NCBI GenBank assembly: GCA_910576865.1
Contig: CAJTKE010000021.1
Span: 1-45,216, forward strand
Source: an uncultured Oscillibacter sp.
GTDB lineage: Bacteria; Bacillota; Clostridia; Oscillospirales; Oscillospiraceae
Length of the DNA: 45,216 nt
Direction of reading: 5' to 3'
Shown here in pieces: positions 8,047-14,511 of this stretch. The notes beneath the pieces are model-generated. The model was not told the origin of the DNA. It did not search any database and saw nothing but the letters and a program-made list of their open reading frames with translations. How positions within the stretch are numbered: the stretch's first letter is position 1; every line of letters starts with the position of its first letter. The translations under genes and the position numbers were made by a program.

Positions 8047-9354
8047 TCAGCGGGTGGAGGGGACCAGCTTTTCCGTGCCGCCCATGTAGGGCCGGAGCAC
8101 CTCGGGGATCACCACCGTGCCGTCGGCCTGGAGGTTGTTCTCCAGGAAGGCGATCAGCATCCTGGGCGGGGCCACGCAGGTGTTGTTGAGGGTGTGGCAG
8201 AGCTGGGTCTTGCCGGACTCGTCCTTGTAGCGGATGCGCAGGCGGCGGGCCTGGGCGTCGCCCAGGTTGGAGCAGGAGCAGACCTCGAAGTACTTCTGCT
8301 GCCGGGGGGACCAGGCCTCAATGTCGCAGCTCTTCACCTTCAGGTCCGCCAGATCGCCGGAGCAGCACTCCAGCTGCCGGACGGGGATGTCCAGGGAGCG
8401 GAACAGCTCCACGGAGAAGCGCCACAGCTTCTCATACCAGTCCATGGACTCCTCGGGCTTGCAGACCACGATCATCTCCTGCTTCTCAAACTGGTGGATG
8501 CGGTACACGCCCCGCTCCTCGATGCCGTGGGCGCCCTTCTCCTTCCGGAAGCAGGGGGAGTAGGAGGTCAGGGTCTGGGGCAGCTTGGCCTCGGGCAGAA
8601 TCTGGTCAATGAAGCGCCCGATCATGGAGTGCTCGCTGGTGCCGATGAGATACAGGTCCTCCCCCTCGATTTTATACATCATGCCGTCCATGTCCGTCTG
8701 GCTCATGACGCCTTCGACGACGTTGCCGTGAATCATGAAGGGGGGGATGCAGTAGGTGAAGCCCTTGCCGATCATGAAGTCCCGGCCATAGGCCAGCACC
8801 GCCTCGTGAAGCCGGGCGATGTCGCCGAGAAGATAATAGAACCCGCTGCCGGAGACCCGGCCCGCCGCGTCCAGGTCGATGCCGTTGAAGGACTCCATGA
8901 TCTCCGTGTGATAGGGGATGGGGAAGTCCGGGGTTTTCGCCTCACCGAAGCGCTGGACCTCCACGTTTTCGCTGTCGTCCTTTCCGATGGGGACGGAGGG
9001 GTCGATGATCTGGGGGATGAGGAGCATCCGCTTGTGGAGCTCGGCCTCCAGTTCATTTTCCTGCTTCTCCAGCTCCGCCAGGCGGTCGGCGTCCGCCTTT
9101 ACCTGGGCTTTGACCTTCTCCGCTTCCTCCAGCTTGGAGGGGTCCTTTTTGGCCTGGCCCATCAGCATGCCTACCTGCTTGGAGAGGCTGTTTCGGGCGG
9201 AACGGAGCTGGTCCGCCTCGGCGATGGCCGCGCGGCGCTTGGCGTCCAGGTCGATGGCCTCGTCCACCAGGGGGAGCTTTTCGTCCTGGAATTTCTTTTT
9301 GATGTTCTCCTTGACAAGGTCGGGGTTCTCCCGGATGAAACGGATATCAAGCAT
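8047..9354 (-). CDS. serS: Seryl-tRNA synthetase
   Basis: Charges tRNA-Ser and tRNA-Sec with serine. The 435 residues begin with MLDIRFIRENPDLVKENIKK and a long antiparallel coiled-coil arm (about 28-105) that grips the tRNA variable arm. The class II core has motif 2 (CFRKEKGAHGIEERGVYRIH) and motif 3 (CNTC-type region LCHTLNNTCVAPPRMLIAFLE). An AGAAGG-type site precedes the ATG. A parS site lies only 46 bases upstream of the start, between serS and the parAB operon; serS next to parAB is common in Clostridia. Confidence 0.97.
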   Translation of the reverse strand: MLDIRFIRENPDLVKENIKKKFQDEKLPLVDEAIDLDAKRRAAIAEADQLRSARNSLSKQVGMLMGQAKKDPSKLEEAEKVKAQVKADADRLAELEKQENELEAELHKRMLLIPQIIDPSVPIGKDDSENVEVQRFGEAKTPDFPIPYHTEIMESFNGIDLDAAGRVSGSGFYYLLGDIARLHEAVLAYGRDFMIGKGFTYCIPPFMIHGNVVEGVMSQTDMDGMMYKIEGEDLYLIGTSEHSMIGRFIDQILPEAKLPQTLTSYSPCFRKEKGAHGIEERGVYRIHQFEKQEMIVVCKPEESMDWYEKLWRFSVELFRSLDIPVRQLECCSGDLADLKVKSCDIEAWSPRQQKYFEVCSCSNLGDAQARRLRIRYKDESGKTQLCHTLNNTCVAPPRMLIAFLENNLQADGTVVIPEVLRPYMGGTEKLVPSTR

Positions 9355-9399
9355 GATGATTTCCTTCTTTCCTGAAATTTATATCATATGGGGGTAAAT

Positions 9400-9415
9400 T
9401 GTTTCACGTGAAACA
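9400..9415. other. parS centromere site 1
   Basis: Perfect 16-base palindrome TGTTTCACGTGAAACA, matching the conserved bacterial parS sequence bound by ParB/Spo0J. It lies between the end of the parAB operon (stop at 9417) and serS. Confidence 0.95.
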
Positions 9416-9416
9416 T

Positions 9417-9941
9417 TCAAGATGCCTCCGGCTCCTCCAGCAGGGGGCGGAAGGCCTCCGCCAGGGCGTCGCCGGTTTCCTTGGAGTTGTCTACCCAGAG
9501 GGTGAGGGCCCGGTTGGCGAAGGAGAAGGGGAGGGGATTGCTGTAGCTCCACTCGTCAATGAAAAACTGTACCTGAACGTAGCCCTTGGGCCGCTTGCCT
9601 AAGAAAAATATGACGTGGTGGTCCCCGTCGTGGGTGGTGCGGCCGTATATGGTGCCCTCGGGGATGAATTGAAGAATGGGATTCCAGGGCGGGCGGCGGA
9701 ACCGCAGGGCTTCCACCGCCTCCAGGGCCGGGCCCCACTCCGGGTCCTCCGGGGTGATGTGCTTGGTGGGGTAGTTCTTGCGGTTCTCTCCCAGGTCGGA
9801 CAGGACGAAGTCCATCATGTCCGGCTCTCTGATTTTGGGGGCCACGGTGTAGATGTCCACGGGGCGGGAATACCACGCCGCCCAGAGGAGCAGGGCCAGA
9901 ATGACGGCCAGGGGTTTCCAGTGGGCTTTGATCCAGTTCAT
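9417..9941 (-). CDS. Small membrane-anchored 'WYxRPVDI' family protein (copy 2)
   Basis: Paralogue of the protein at 1651-2199; not a family I can name. It has 174 residues: one N-terminal membrane segment (about 9-23) ending in WYSRPVDI, then an exported or cytoplasmic-face domain with ITPEDPEWGPALEAVEALRF, RRPPWNPILQFIP, FIDEWSY and a C-terminal KETGDALAEAFRPL. The start overlaps the stop of the preceding membrane coiled-coil gene (ATGA), making it the fourth gene of the parA-parB operon. Its stop codon lies 1 base from a parS site. Operon position suggests, but does not show, a link with chromosome segregation. Confidence 0.8.
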   Translation of the reverse strand: MNWIKAHWKPLAVILALLLWAAWYSRPVDIYTVAPKIREPDMMDFVLSDLGENRKNYPTKHITPEDPEWGPALEAVEALRFRRPPWNPILQFIPEGTIYGRTTHDGDHHVIFFLGKRPKGYVQVQFFIDEWSYSNPLPFSFANRALTLWVDNSKETGDALAEAFRPLLEEPEAS

Positions 9942-10492
9942 GGCGCTTCCTCCGCCGCCTCGGCCTCATGGGCCTCCACGGCCTCCTTCAGCTGCTGGTA
10001 GCGCTCCCGGGGGGAGACGGTGGAGTCCAGCTCATATTCGGAGAGGGGGAGGCTGTCGCTGAGGCAGGTGACCAGGTCCTCCGCCTCCATGCTGTCGATG
10101 ATCTTCCGGCAGTTCTCCAGATTCTCCTGCCGGTAGAACCGCTCCAGGGAGTAGAGCCGGGCCAGGGCGGTGTACTGCCGTTTTCCGGCCTCCAGCTCCA
10201 TCTCCCGCAGGGAGACGCTCCGCTCCAGGTCGTCAATCCGGGCTTGGGCGGCGTCCAGCTCCTCCTGGAGGCCCACCACCCGGTCCTGGACGCCCTGCAT
10301 GGCGGTGACGGAGCTCTGGAGCTTCCCCAGGGCCTCCGTGTTGCTCCGCTGGTGTGAGGCGAAGGACCACGCCATCAGCAGGAAGGCCGCGATGAACAAA
10401 ATCATGATATACAGGACCACGGGCTTCTTGCCCCGGGGGGCGGTCTCCTCCGGCTCCACGGGGCCGCCGCTGCTTCGTCTCACCAGCTTCAT
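9938..10492 (-). CDS. Membrane-anchored coiled-coil protein in the parAB operon
   Basis: Unrecognised 184-residue protein. A basic N-terminal cytoplasmic tail (about 1-23) is followed by one transmembrane helix (about 24-43). A predicted coiled coil follows (about 50-105), rich in Leu, Glu and Gln with heptad-like spacing (VVGLQEELDAAQARIDDLE). A helical C-terminal part ends in an Ala/Glu-rich tail. It overlaps parB by 4 bases upstream and copy 2 of the WYxRPVDI family by 4 bases downstream, so the three are translationally coupled. Many Clostridia carry a one-TM protein (DUF4446) after parAB, but I see no resemblance beyond topology. A role in tethering or in septum/wall processes is speculation. 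Confidence 0.75.
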   Translation of the reverse strand: MKLVRRSSGGPVEPEETAPRGKKPVVLYIMILFIAAFLLMAWSFASHQRSNTEALGKLQSSVTAMQGVQDRVVGLQEELDAAQARIDDLERSVSLREMELEAGKRQYTALARLYSLERFYRQENLENCRKIIDSMEAEDLVTCLSDSLPLSEYELDSTVSPRERYQQLKEAVEAHEAEAAEEAP

Positions 10493-11385
10493 GCCTCCGG
10501 TCCTTTCCGCCCGATCCTCAGAAGCTCCAGGGCCTCCAGAAGGTCGTTCAAGTCGTCCACGCCGTAATACTCCAGCTCGATGCGCCCCTTCTTCCGGCCC
10601 GTGACGATGCGCACGCCCCGGCCCAGCTTGTTGGACAGGGCCGTCTGGGCCTCCAGGGTGTAGTCCACTTCCTTGGGGGCCGGCAGGGACTCCTGCTCCA
10701 TCTCCTCCTCCGGCTCCAGGGACAGCTTCTTCACCAGGGCCTCCGTCTGCCGGACGGAGAGCTGGCCCTGGAGGACGGCGTCCGCCGCCTTGGCCTGGAG
10801 GGCGGGGGAGAGGGGCAGCAGGGCCCGGGCGTGTCCGGCGGAGAGGGTTCCCTCCTCCACCAGCTTCCGCACGTCGCCCTGGAGGGACAGCAGCCGCATG
10901 GCGTTGGCCACGGCGCTGCGGGACTTGCCCACCCGCCTGGCGGCGTCCTCCTGGGTCATGTGGTAAATCTGGATGAGGGACTGGTAGCCCGCCGCCTCCT
11001 CCATGGGGTTCAGGTCCTCCCGCTGGAGGTTCTCCACCAGCGCCAGCTCCGCCGCCTTCTGGTCGTCGGCCTCGATGACCACGGCGGGGACCTCCGTCAA
11101 TCCCGCCATCCGGGCGGCCCGCCAGCGGCGCTCCCCGGCGATGATCTGATAGTAGCCGGAGGACAGCTTCCGCACCGTCAGGGGCTGGATGACCCCGTGC
11201 TCCCGGATGGAGTCCGCCAGCTCCGCCAGCGCCTCCTCGTCAAAGAGCTTCCGGGGCTGGGAGGAGCAGCTCTCCACCTGGGAGATGGGTAAATACAGGT
11301 TCCCCGCGGCCTCGGGCTTCAATACGTCGTCGCCCAGCAGGGCGCCCAGGCCCCGGCCTAAGCCGGAGGGCTTTTTGCTTGCCAT
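10489..11385 (-). CDS. parB: Chromosome-partitioning protein ParB (Spo0J)
   Basis: CTP-dependent DNA clamp that loads at parS and spreads, recruiting SMC and stimulating ParA. The 298 residues are of normal length. The N-terminal segment GLGRGLGALLG is the usual ParA-stimulating peptide. The N-domain carries GERRWRA (84-90, CTP binding) and ENLQREDLNPMEEA (118-131), followed by the helix-turn-helix (about 137-165) that reads parS. A C-terminal dimerisation domain ends the protein. It lies 28 bases downstream of parA; three perfect parS sites lie in the window. Confidence 0.97.
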   Translation of the reverse strand: MASKKPSGLGRGLGALLGDDVLKPEAAGNLYLPISQVESCSSQPRKLFDEEALAELADSIREHGVIQPLTVRKLSSGYYQIIAGERRWRAARMAGLTEVPAVVIEADDQKAAELALVENLQREDLNPMEEAAGYQSLIQIYHMTQEDAARRVGKSRSAVANAMRLLSLQGDVRKLVEEGTLSAGHARALLPLSPALQAKAADAVLQGQLSVRQTEALVKKLSLEPEEEMEQESLPAPKEVDYTLEAQTALSNKLGRGVRIVTGRKKGRIELEYYGVDDLNDLLEALELLRIGRKGPEA

Positions 11386-11413
11386 GAAACGCGCTCCTTT
11401 CTAGTCGAGAGAT

Positions 11414-12160
11414 TTACTTCATGAATTCGGTGGCGAAGGCCGTGTAGGCGTCCGCCCCCCGGGAGGCCCGGTCATAGGCGCTGATGGGCTTGCCATGGCT
11501 GGGGGCCTCGCTGAGGCGGATGTTCCGGGGGATCACGGAGGCGTAGACCTTGCCGGGGAAGTAGTGCTTGACCTCCTCCGCCACCTGGAGGGACAGGTTC
11601 GTCCGCCCGTCGAACATGGTGAGGAGCACTCCCTCCAGCTCCAGGGAGGGGTTCAGGGACCGCCGGACCAGCCGCACGGTGTTCATCAGGTCGCTGAGGC
11701 CCTCCAGGGCGAAGTACTCGCACTGCACCGGCACCAGGATGGAGTCCGCCGCGCACAGGGCGTTCAGGGTCAGAAGCTCCAGGGAGGGCGGGCAGTCGAT
11801 GAGCAGATAGTCATAGGCTTCCCGGATGGGCTCCAGGGCATCCCGGAGAAGGAACTCCCGCCGCTCCATGCCGATCAGCTCCACTCCCGCCCCGGCCAGG
11901 GCCTTGTTGGAGGGGAGCACGTCCCCGTAGCGGGTGTGGGACACCGCCTCGGCGGCGGGCATCTCGTTGATGAGGGCGGAATAGATTCCCTTGGACACGG
12001 TCTTGTCCACTCCCATGCCGGAGGTGGCGTTGGCCTGGGGGTCGAAGTCGCAGAGGAGCACCTTCTTCCCCGCCTCCGTCAGGGCGGCGGCCAGATTGAC
12101 GCAGGTGGTGGTCTTTCCCACGCCGCCCTTCTGATTTACGACTGCAATGATTTTACCCAT
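11414..12160 (-). CDS. parA: Chromosome-partitioning ATPase ParA (Soj)
   Basis: Deviant Walker-A ATPase that binds nucleoid DNA as an ATP dimer and moves ParB-parS complexes. In Firmicutes it also influences DnaA. The 248-residue protein starts MGKIIAVVNQKGGVGKTTT (P-loop 11-18, signature Lys 11), with Walker B in LLIDCPPSLELLTLNAL and CDFDPQANAT. Length and motif set match chromosomal Soj rather than plasmid ParA with an HTH extension. A near-ideal promoter lies 61 bases upstream. Confidence 0.97.
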   Translation of the reverse strand: MGKIIAVVNQKGGVGKTTTCVNLAAALTEAGKKVLLCDFDPQANATSGMGVDKTVSKGIYSALINEMPAAEAVSHTRYGDVLPSNKALAGAGVELIGMERREFLLRDALEPIREAYDYLLIDCPPSLELLTLNALCAADSILVPVQCEYFALEGLSDLMNTVRLVRRSLNPSLELEGVLLTMFDGRTNLSLQVAEEVKHYFPGKVYASVIPRNIRLSEAPSHGKPISAYDRASRGADAYTAFATEFMK

Positions 12161-12220
12161 GTATGCACCAGCTTTCTCACGTTTGAGACATTGAAAACGT
12201 CACAGATAGTCGTAAAGCTC

Positions 12221-12249
12221 ATTATAGCAAGGGCGGCACGGCCTTGCAA
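12221..12249 (-). promoter_or_regulatory. Promoter of the parA-parB operon
   Basis: On the minus strand TTGCAA (12249-12244), a 17-base spacer and TATAAT (12226-12221) with an extended -10 TGC directly before it. The start codon of parA follows about 60 bases later. This is a strong sigma-A match. Confidence 0.85.
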
Positions 12250-12302
12250 GGTCAAAACCTACAATTTCTCAAAAAATGGGGGAAGAAGTGAGGCGTTTCC
12301 GA

Positions 12303-12366
12303 TGGGGCCCGGCGCCCTCACCGGGCCATGGGGGAGGGGGGATGGCCTGCCCCCTGGCCAGGGCCC
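12303..12366. repeat. Composite GC-rich hairpin element, family B
   Basis: A hairpin with arms GGGGCCCGG and CCGGGCC, followed by CAT, lies next to a second hairpin containing GGCCTG and CCAGGGCC. The same two-hairpin composition, in the other order, occurs at 24029-24083. It sits between the parA promoter and the GH13 terminator. Confidence 0.5.
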
Positions 12367-12369
12367 GCA

Positions 12370-12398
12370 AAAAGCCCCCGCCGACTCCGGCGGGGGCG
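12370..12398 (-). terminator. Terminator of the GH13 gene
   Basis: Minus-strand stem GCCCCCGCCG, loop of 4, CGGCGGGGGC, followed by TTTTT (12374-12370). It lies 35 bases after the GH13 stop, with parS site 2 between them. Confidence 0.9.
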
Positions 12399-12402
12399 GT
12401 GT

Positions 12403-12418
12403 GTTTCACGTGAAACAC
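12403..12418. other. parS centromere site 2
   Basis: Perfect TGTTTCACGTGAAACA, with the symmetry extended one base on each side (G...C). It lies upstream of parA and just inside the 3' end of the GH13 transcript. Confidence 0.95.
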
Positions 12419-12432
12419 GCTCTGATGATTTT

Positions 12433-14280
12433 TCAGCCCCGGCCCAGCAGACGGACGCTGTAGGGGGGGACCGAGGCGTCGGTCCCGGGAATCTCCTCCC
12501 CGGAGATCAAGTCCCGGTAGCCCGCCTCCGGCAGGGAGACGGACAGGGCCTCCGGCCCGGCGTTGACCAGGGTGGCGGTGGCCTCTCCGGGGACCTCCCG
12601 AAGGAAGGCCAGCAGGGGCCCCCGGGCCTCCAGCCACTGGAGGTCCCCCCGGCGGAGGGAGGGCCGCTCCTTCCGGAGCCCGCCCAGGCGGCGGAACCAG
12701 CCCAGCAGCGCCTGATCCTCCCGGCCCCAGGGATAGGTCCGGCGGTTGAAGGGGTCCGCCGCGCCCTCCATGCCGGTTTCGTCCCCATAGTAGATCATGG
12801 GGGAGCCGGGGAAGGTGAAGAGGATGGCCGCGGCCACGTGGAGCCGCTCCAGCCCCGCCGCCCGTTGATCCGGGGTGAGGCAGAACATGGACTGGGCGTC
12901 CCGCCCCTCGGGGAGGGGGACGCCGCCCAGGACCGTGAGGGCCCGGGGGGTGTCGTGGGTGCCCAGGAAGTTCATGGCGGAGTGGAAGGCGGCGGGGGGA
13001 TAGTTCTCCCGGAGGGTCTCCATGGCCTCCTTGAAATCCTCCGCCGGGCCGTCCAGCAGGTAGTTGAAAAGGGCCGTGCGGAAGGGGTAGTTCATGACAC
13101 CGTGGAGCTCCTTCCCCAGGAGGTACTTCCGGCGGCGGGAGTAGGAAATTTTGTTGCTGGCGTCCTCCCAGACCTCGCCGATGACCATGGCGTCGGGGTC
13201 CGTCTCCTCCACGGCGGCCCGGAGCTTCTCGATGAACTCGTCGGGCAGCTCGTCCGCCACGTCCAGACGCCAGCCGGAGGCCCCGGCCCGGAGCCAGCGC
13301 TTCACCACGGAGTTCTCGCCGGTGATGATATAGTCGATGTAGTCCGGGCAGTCCTCCCGGACGTTGGGCAGGGTGCTGATGCCCCACCAGGCGTCATAGG
13401 ACCCGGGCCAGTCCCGGAACTGGAACCAGTCGAAATAGGGGCTCTCCCGGCTCTGGGCCGCGCCCAGGTTGGGGTAGAAGCCGTCGGCGTTGAAATAGAT
13501 GCTCTGGGAGCCGGTGTGGTTGAAGACTCCGTCCAGCAGGACCCGGATGCCCCGCTCCCGGGCCCGGGCGCAGAGGTCCTTGAAGTCCCGCTTGGTCCCC
13601 AGCATGGGGTCGATCCGGGTGTAGTCCGCCGTGTTGTACCGGTGGTTGGAGGCGGACTCGAAGATGGGGCAGAAGTAGAGGGTGGTGACCCCCAGGGCCT
13701 CCAGCTCGTCCAGATGCTCGGCCACCCCCGCCAGGGAGCCGCCGAAGAAGTCCCGGTTCTTGATCTCACCGCCCTCAGGCCTCCAGGCGGGGGTTTCGTA
13801 CCAGTCCTCGTGGACCCAGCGGTCGCCGATGAGCCCCGCGGGATTGGGCCGGGAGAGGCGGCAGTACCGGTCCGGAAAGATCTGATAGGTCACGCCCTCC
13901 CCGAACCAGGAGGGGGTGGCGCTCTCCTCGTAGACGGTGAGCTGCCAGGGGGCGGGGTCCCCCTCGCTGCGATAGCCGGTCCTGTCCAGGAGACAGCCGG
14001 TGCCGTCGTCCCGCCAGAAGCGGAACCAGTACCACACCAGCTCCGGCGCCTGGAAGGGGATGAGGGAGATGGAGAAGACGGCCCGGTCCTCCTGAAAGCC
14101 GGTGAAGGGCATTTCCGCCTCCATCTGGTGGTTGGCGAATTCCCGGTGAATGACGACGGAACAGTGGGTGAAGCCCTCGCTGGCCAGAGGGCGGCAGGTG
14201 AGGGACCACTCCTTCCCGCAGAGGAGCGCGCCATAGGGCTGCTTGCACCGGGGGTCGCGGGAGTCAAAGACGGTGTTCAT
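12433..14280 (-). CDS. GH13 alpha-amylase-family enzyme (neopullulanase/cyclomaltodextrinase type)
   Basis: Hydrolyses alpha-glucan or maltodextrin bonds. 615 residues with no signal peptide, so cytoplasmic and probably acting on imported oligosaccharides. An N-terminal beta domain like CBM34 (about 1-115) precedes the (beta/alpha)8 barrel. Conserved regions are DGVFNH (250-255), GWRLDVADE (336-344, nucleophile Asp340), VIGEVWED (366-373, acid/base Glu369) and LGTHDTPR (439-446). The ATG at 14280 has AAGGAG nine bases upstream. A longer reading frame to 14466 exists but would cross a terminator and a parS site, so I reject it. It is an unexpected metabolic gene between two parS sites. Confidence 0.88.
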   Translation of the reverse strand: MNTVFDSRDPRCKQPYGALLCGKEWSLTCRPLASEGFTHCSVVIHREFANHQMEAEMPFTGFQEDRAVFSISLIPFQAPELVWYWFRFWRDDGTGCLLDRTGYRSEGDPAPWQLTVYEESATPSWFGEGVTYQIFPDRYCRLSRPNPAGLIGDRWVHEDWYETPAWRPEGGEIKNRDFFGGSLAGVAEHLDELEALGVTTLYFCPIFESASNHRYNTADYTRIDPMLGTKRDFKDLCARARERGIRVLLDGVFNHTGSQSIYFNADGFYPNLGAAQSRESPYFDWFQFRDWPGSYDAWWGISTLPNVREDCPDYIDYIITGENSVVKRWLRAGASGWRLDVADELPDEFIEKLRAAVEETDPDAMVIGEVWEDASNKISYSRRRKYLLGKELHGVMNYPFRTALFNYLLDGPAEDFKEAMETLRENYPPAAFHSAMNFLGTHDTPRALTVLGGVPLPEGRDAQSMFCLTPDQRAAGLERLHVAAAILFTFPGSPMIYYGDETGMEGAADPFNRRTYPWGREDQALLGWFRRLGGLRKERPSLRRGDLQWLEARGPLLAFLREVPGEATATLVNAGPEALSVSLPEAGYRDLISGEEIPGTDASVPPYSVRLLGRG

Positions 14281-14354
14281 GGGACAAAACTCCTTGTTTG
14301 TTAAAATAAGGGGTTCCAGGAAATGACAGTTTTTTACTGCCTGCTTTTGAGGGG

Positions 14355-14378
14355 AAAAAGGCCGGGAGGGACCCGGCC
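14355..14378 (-). terminator. Intrinsic terminator downstream of mrdA
   Basis: Minus-strand GGCCGGG, loop TCCCT, CCCGGCC, then TTTTT (14359-14355). It probably ends the dut-maf-mreC-mreD-mrdA transcript before the GH13 gene. Confidence 0.8.
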
Positions 14379-14400
14379 CGGATGCGCGGAGAAAAGAGGA

Positions 14401-14416
14401 TGTTTCACGTGAAACA
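14401..14416. other. parS centromere site 3
   Basis: Third perfect copy of TGTTTCACGTGAAACA, between the end of mrdA and the GH13 gene, about 2 kb from site 2 and 5 kb from site 1. Confidence 0.95.
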
Positions 14417-14425
14417 ATGGGGGAC

Positions 14426-14501
14426 GGGGCGGGACAGAGCCCGCCCCCTACATGGCGGTCCATCAATAGAGGAAGCGTAGGGGAGGGGCTCCGCCCCCTC
14501 C
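14426..14501. repeat. GTAGGGG hairpin pair, family A
   Basis: Two hairpins with outward arms and inward CCCCTAC/GTAGGGG tails. The left is GGGCGGG-ACAGAG-CCCGCCC with CCTAC (14426-14451); the right is GTAGGGG with AGGGGCTCCGCCCCCT (14477-14501). The linker holds ATCAATAGA. Same layout as 26885-26962. Confidence 0.65.
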
Positions 14502-14511
14502 TGTTTTTCCA

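Noticed and set aside
14281..14466. N-terminal extension of the GH13 protein
   Set aside because: The extension would run across a terminator, a parS site and a repeat hairpin; the ATG at 14280 has a good ribosome site.
14426..14501. CRISPR array or insertion sequence
   Set aside because: The repeated units are hairpins at scattered loci without regular spacing, spacers, cas genes or transposase.
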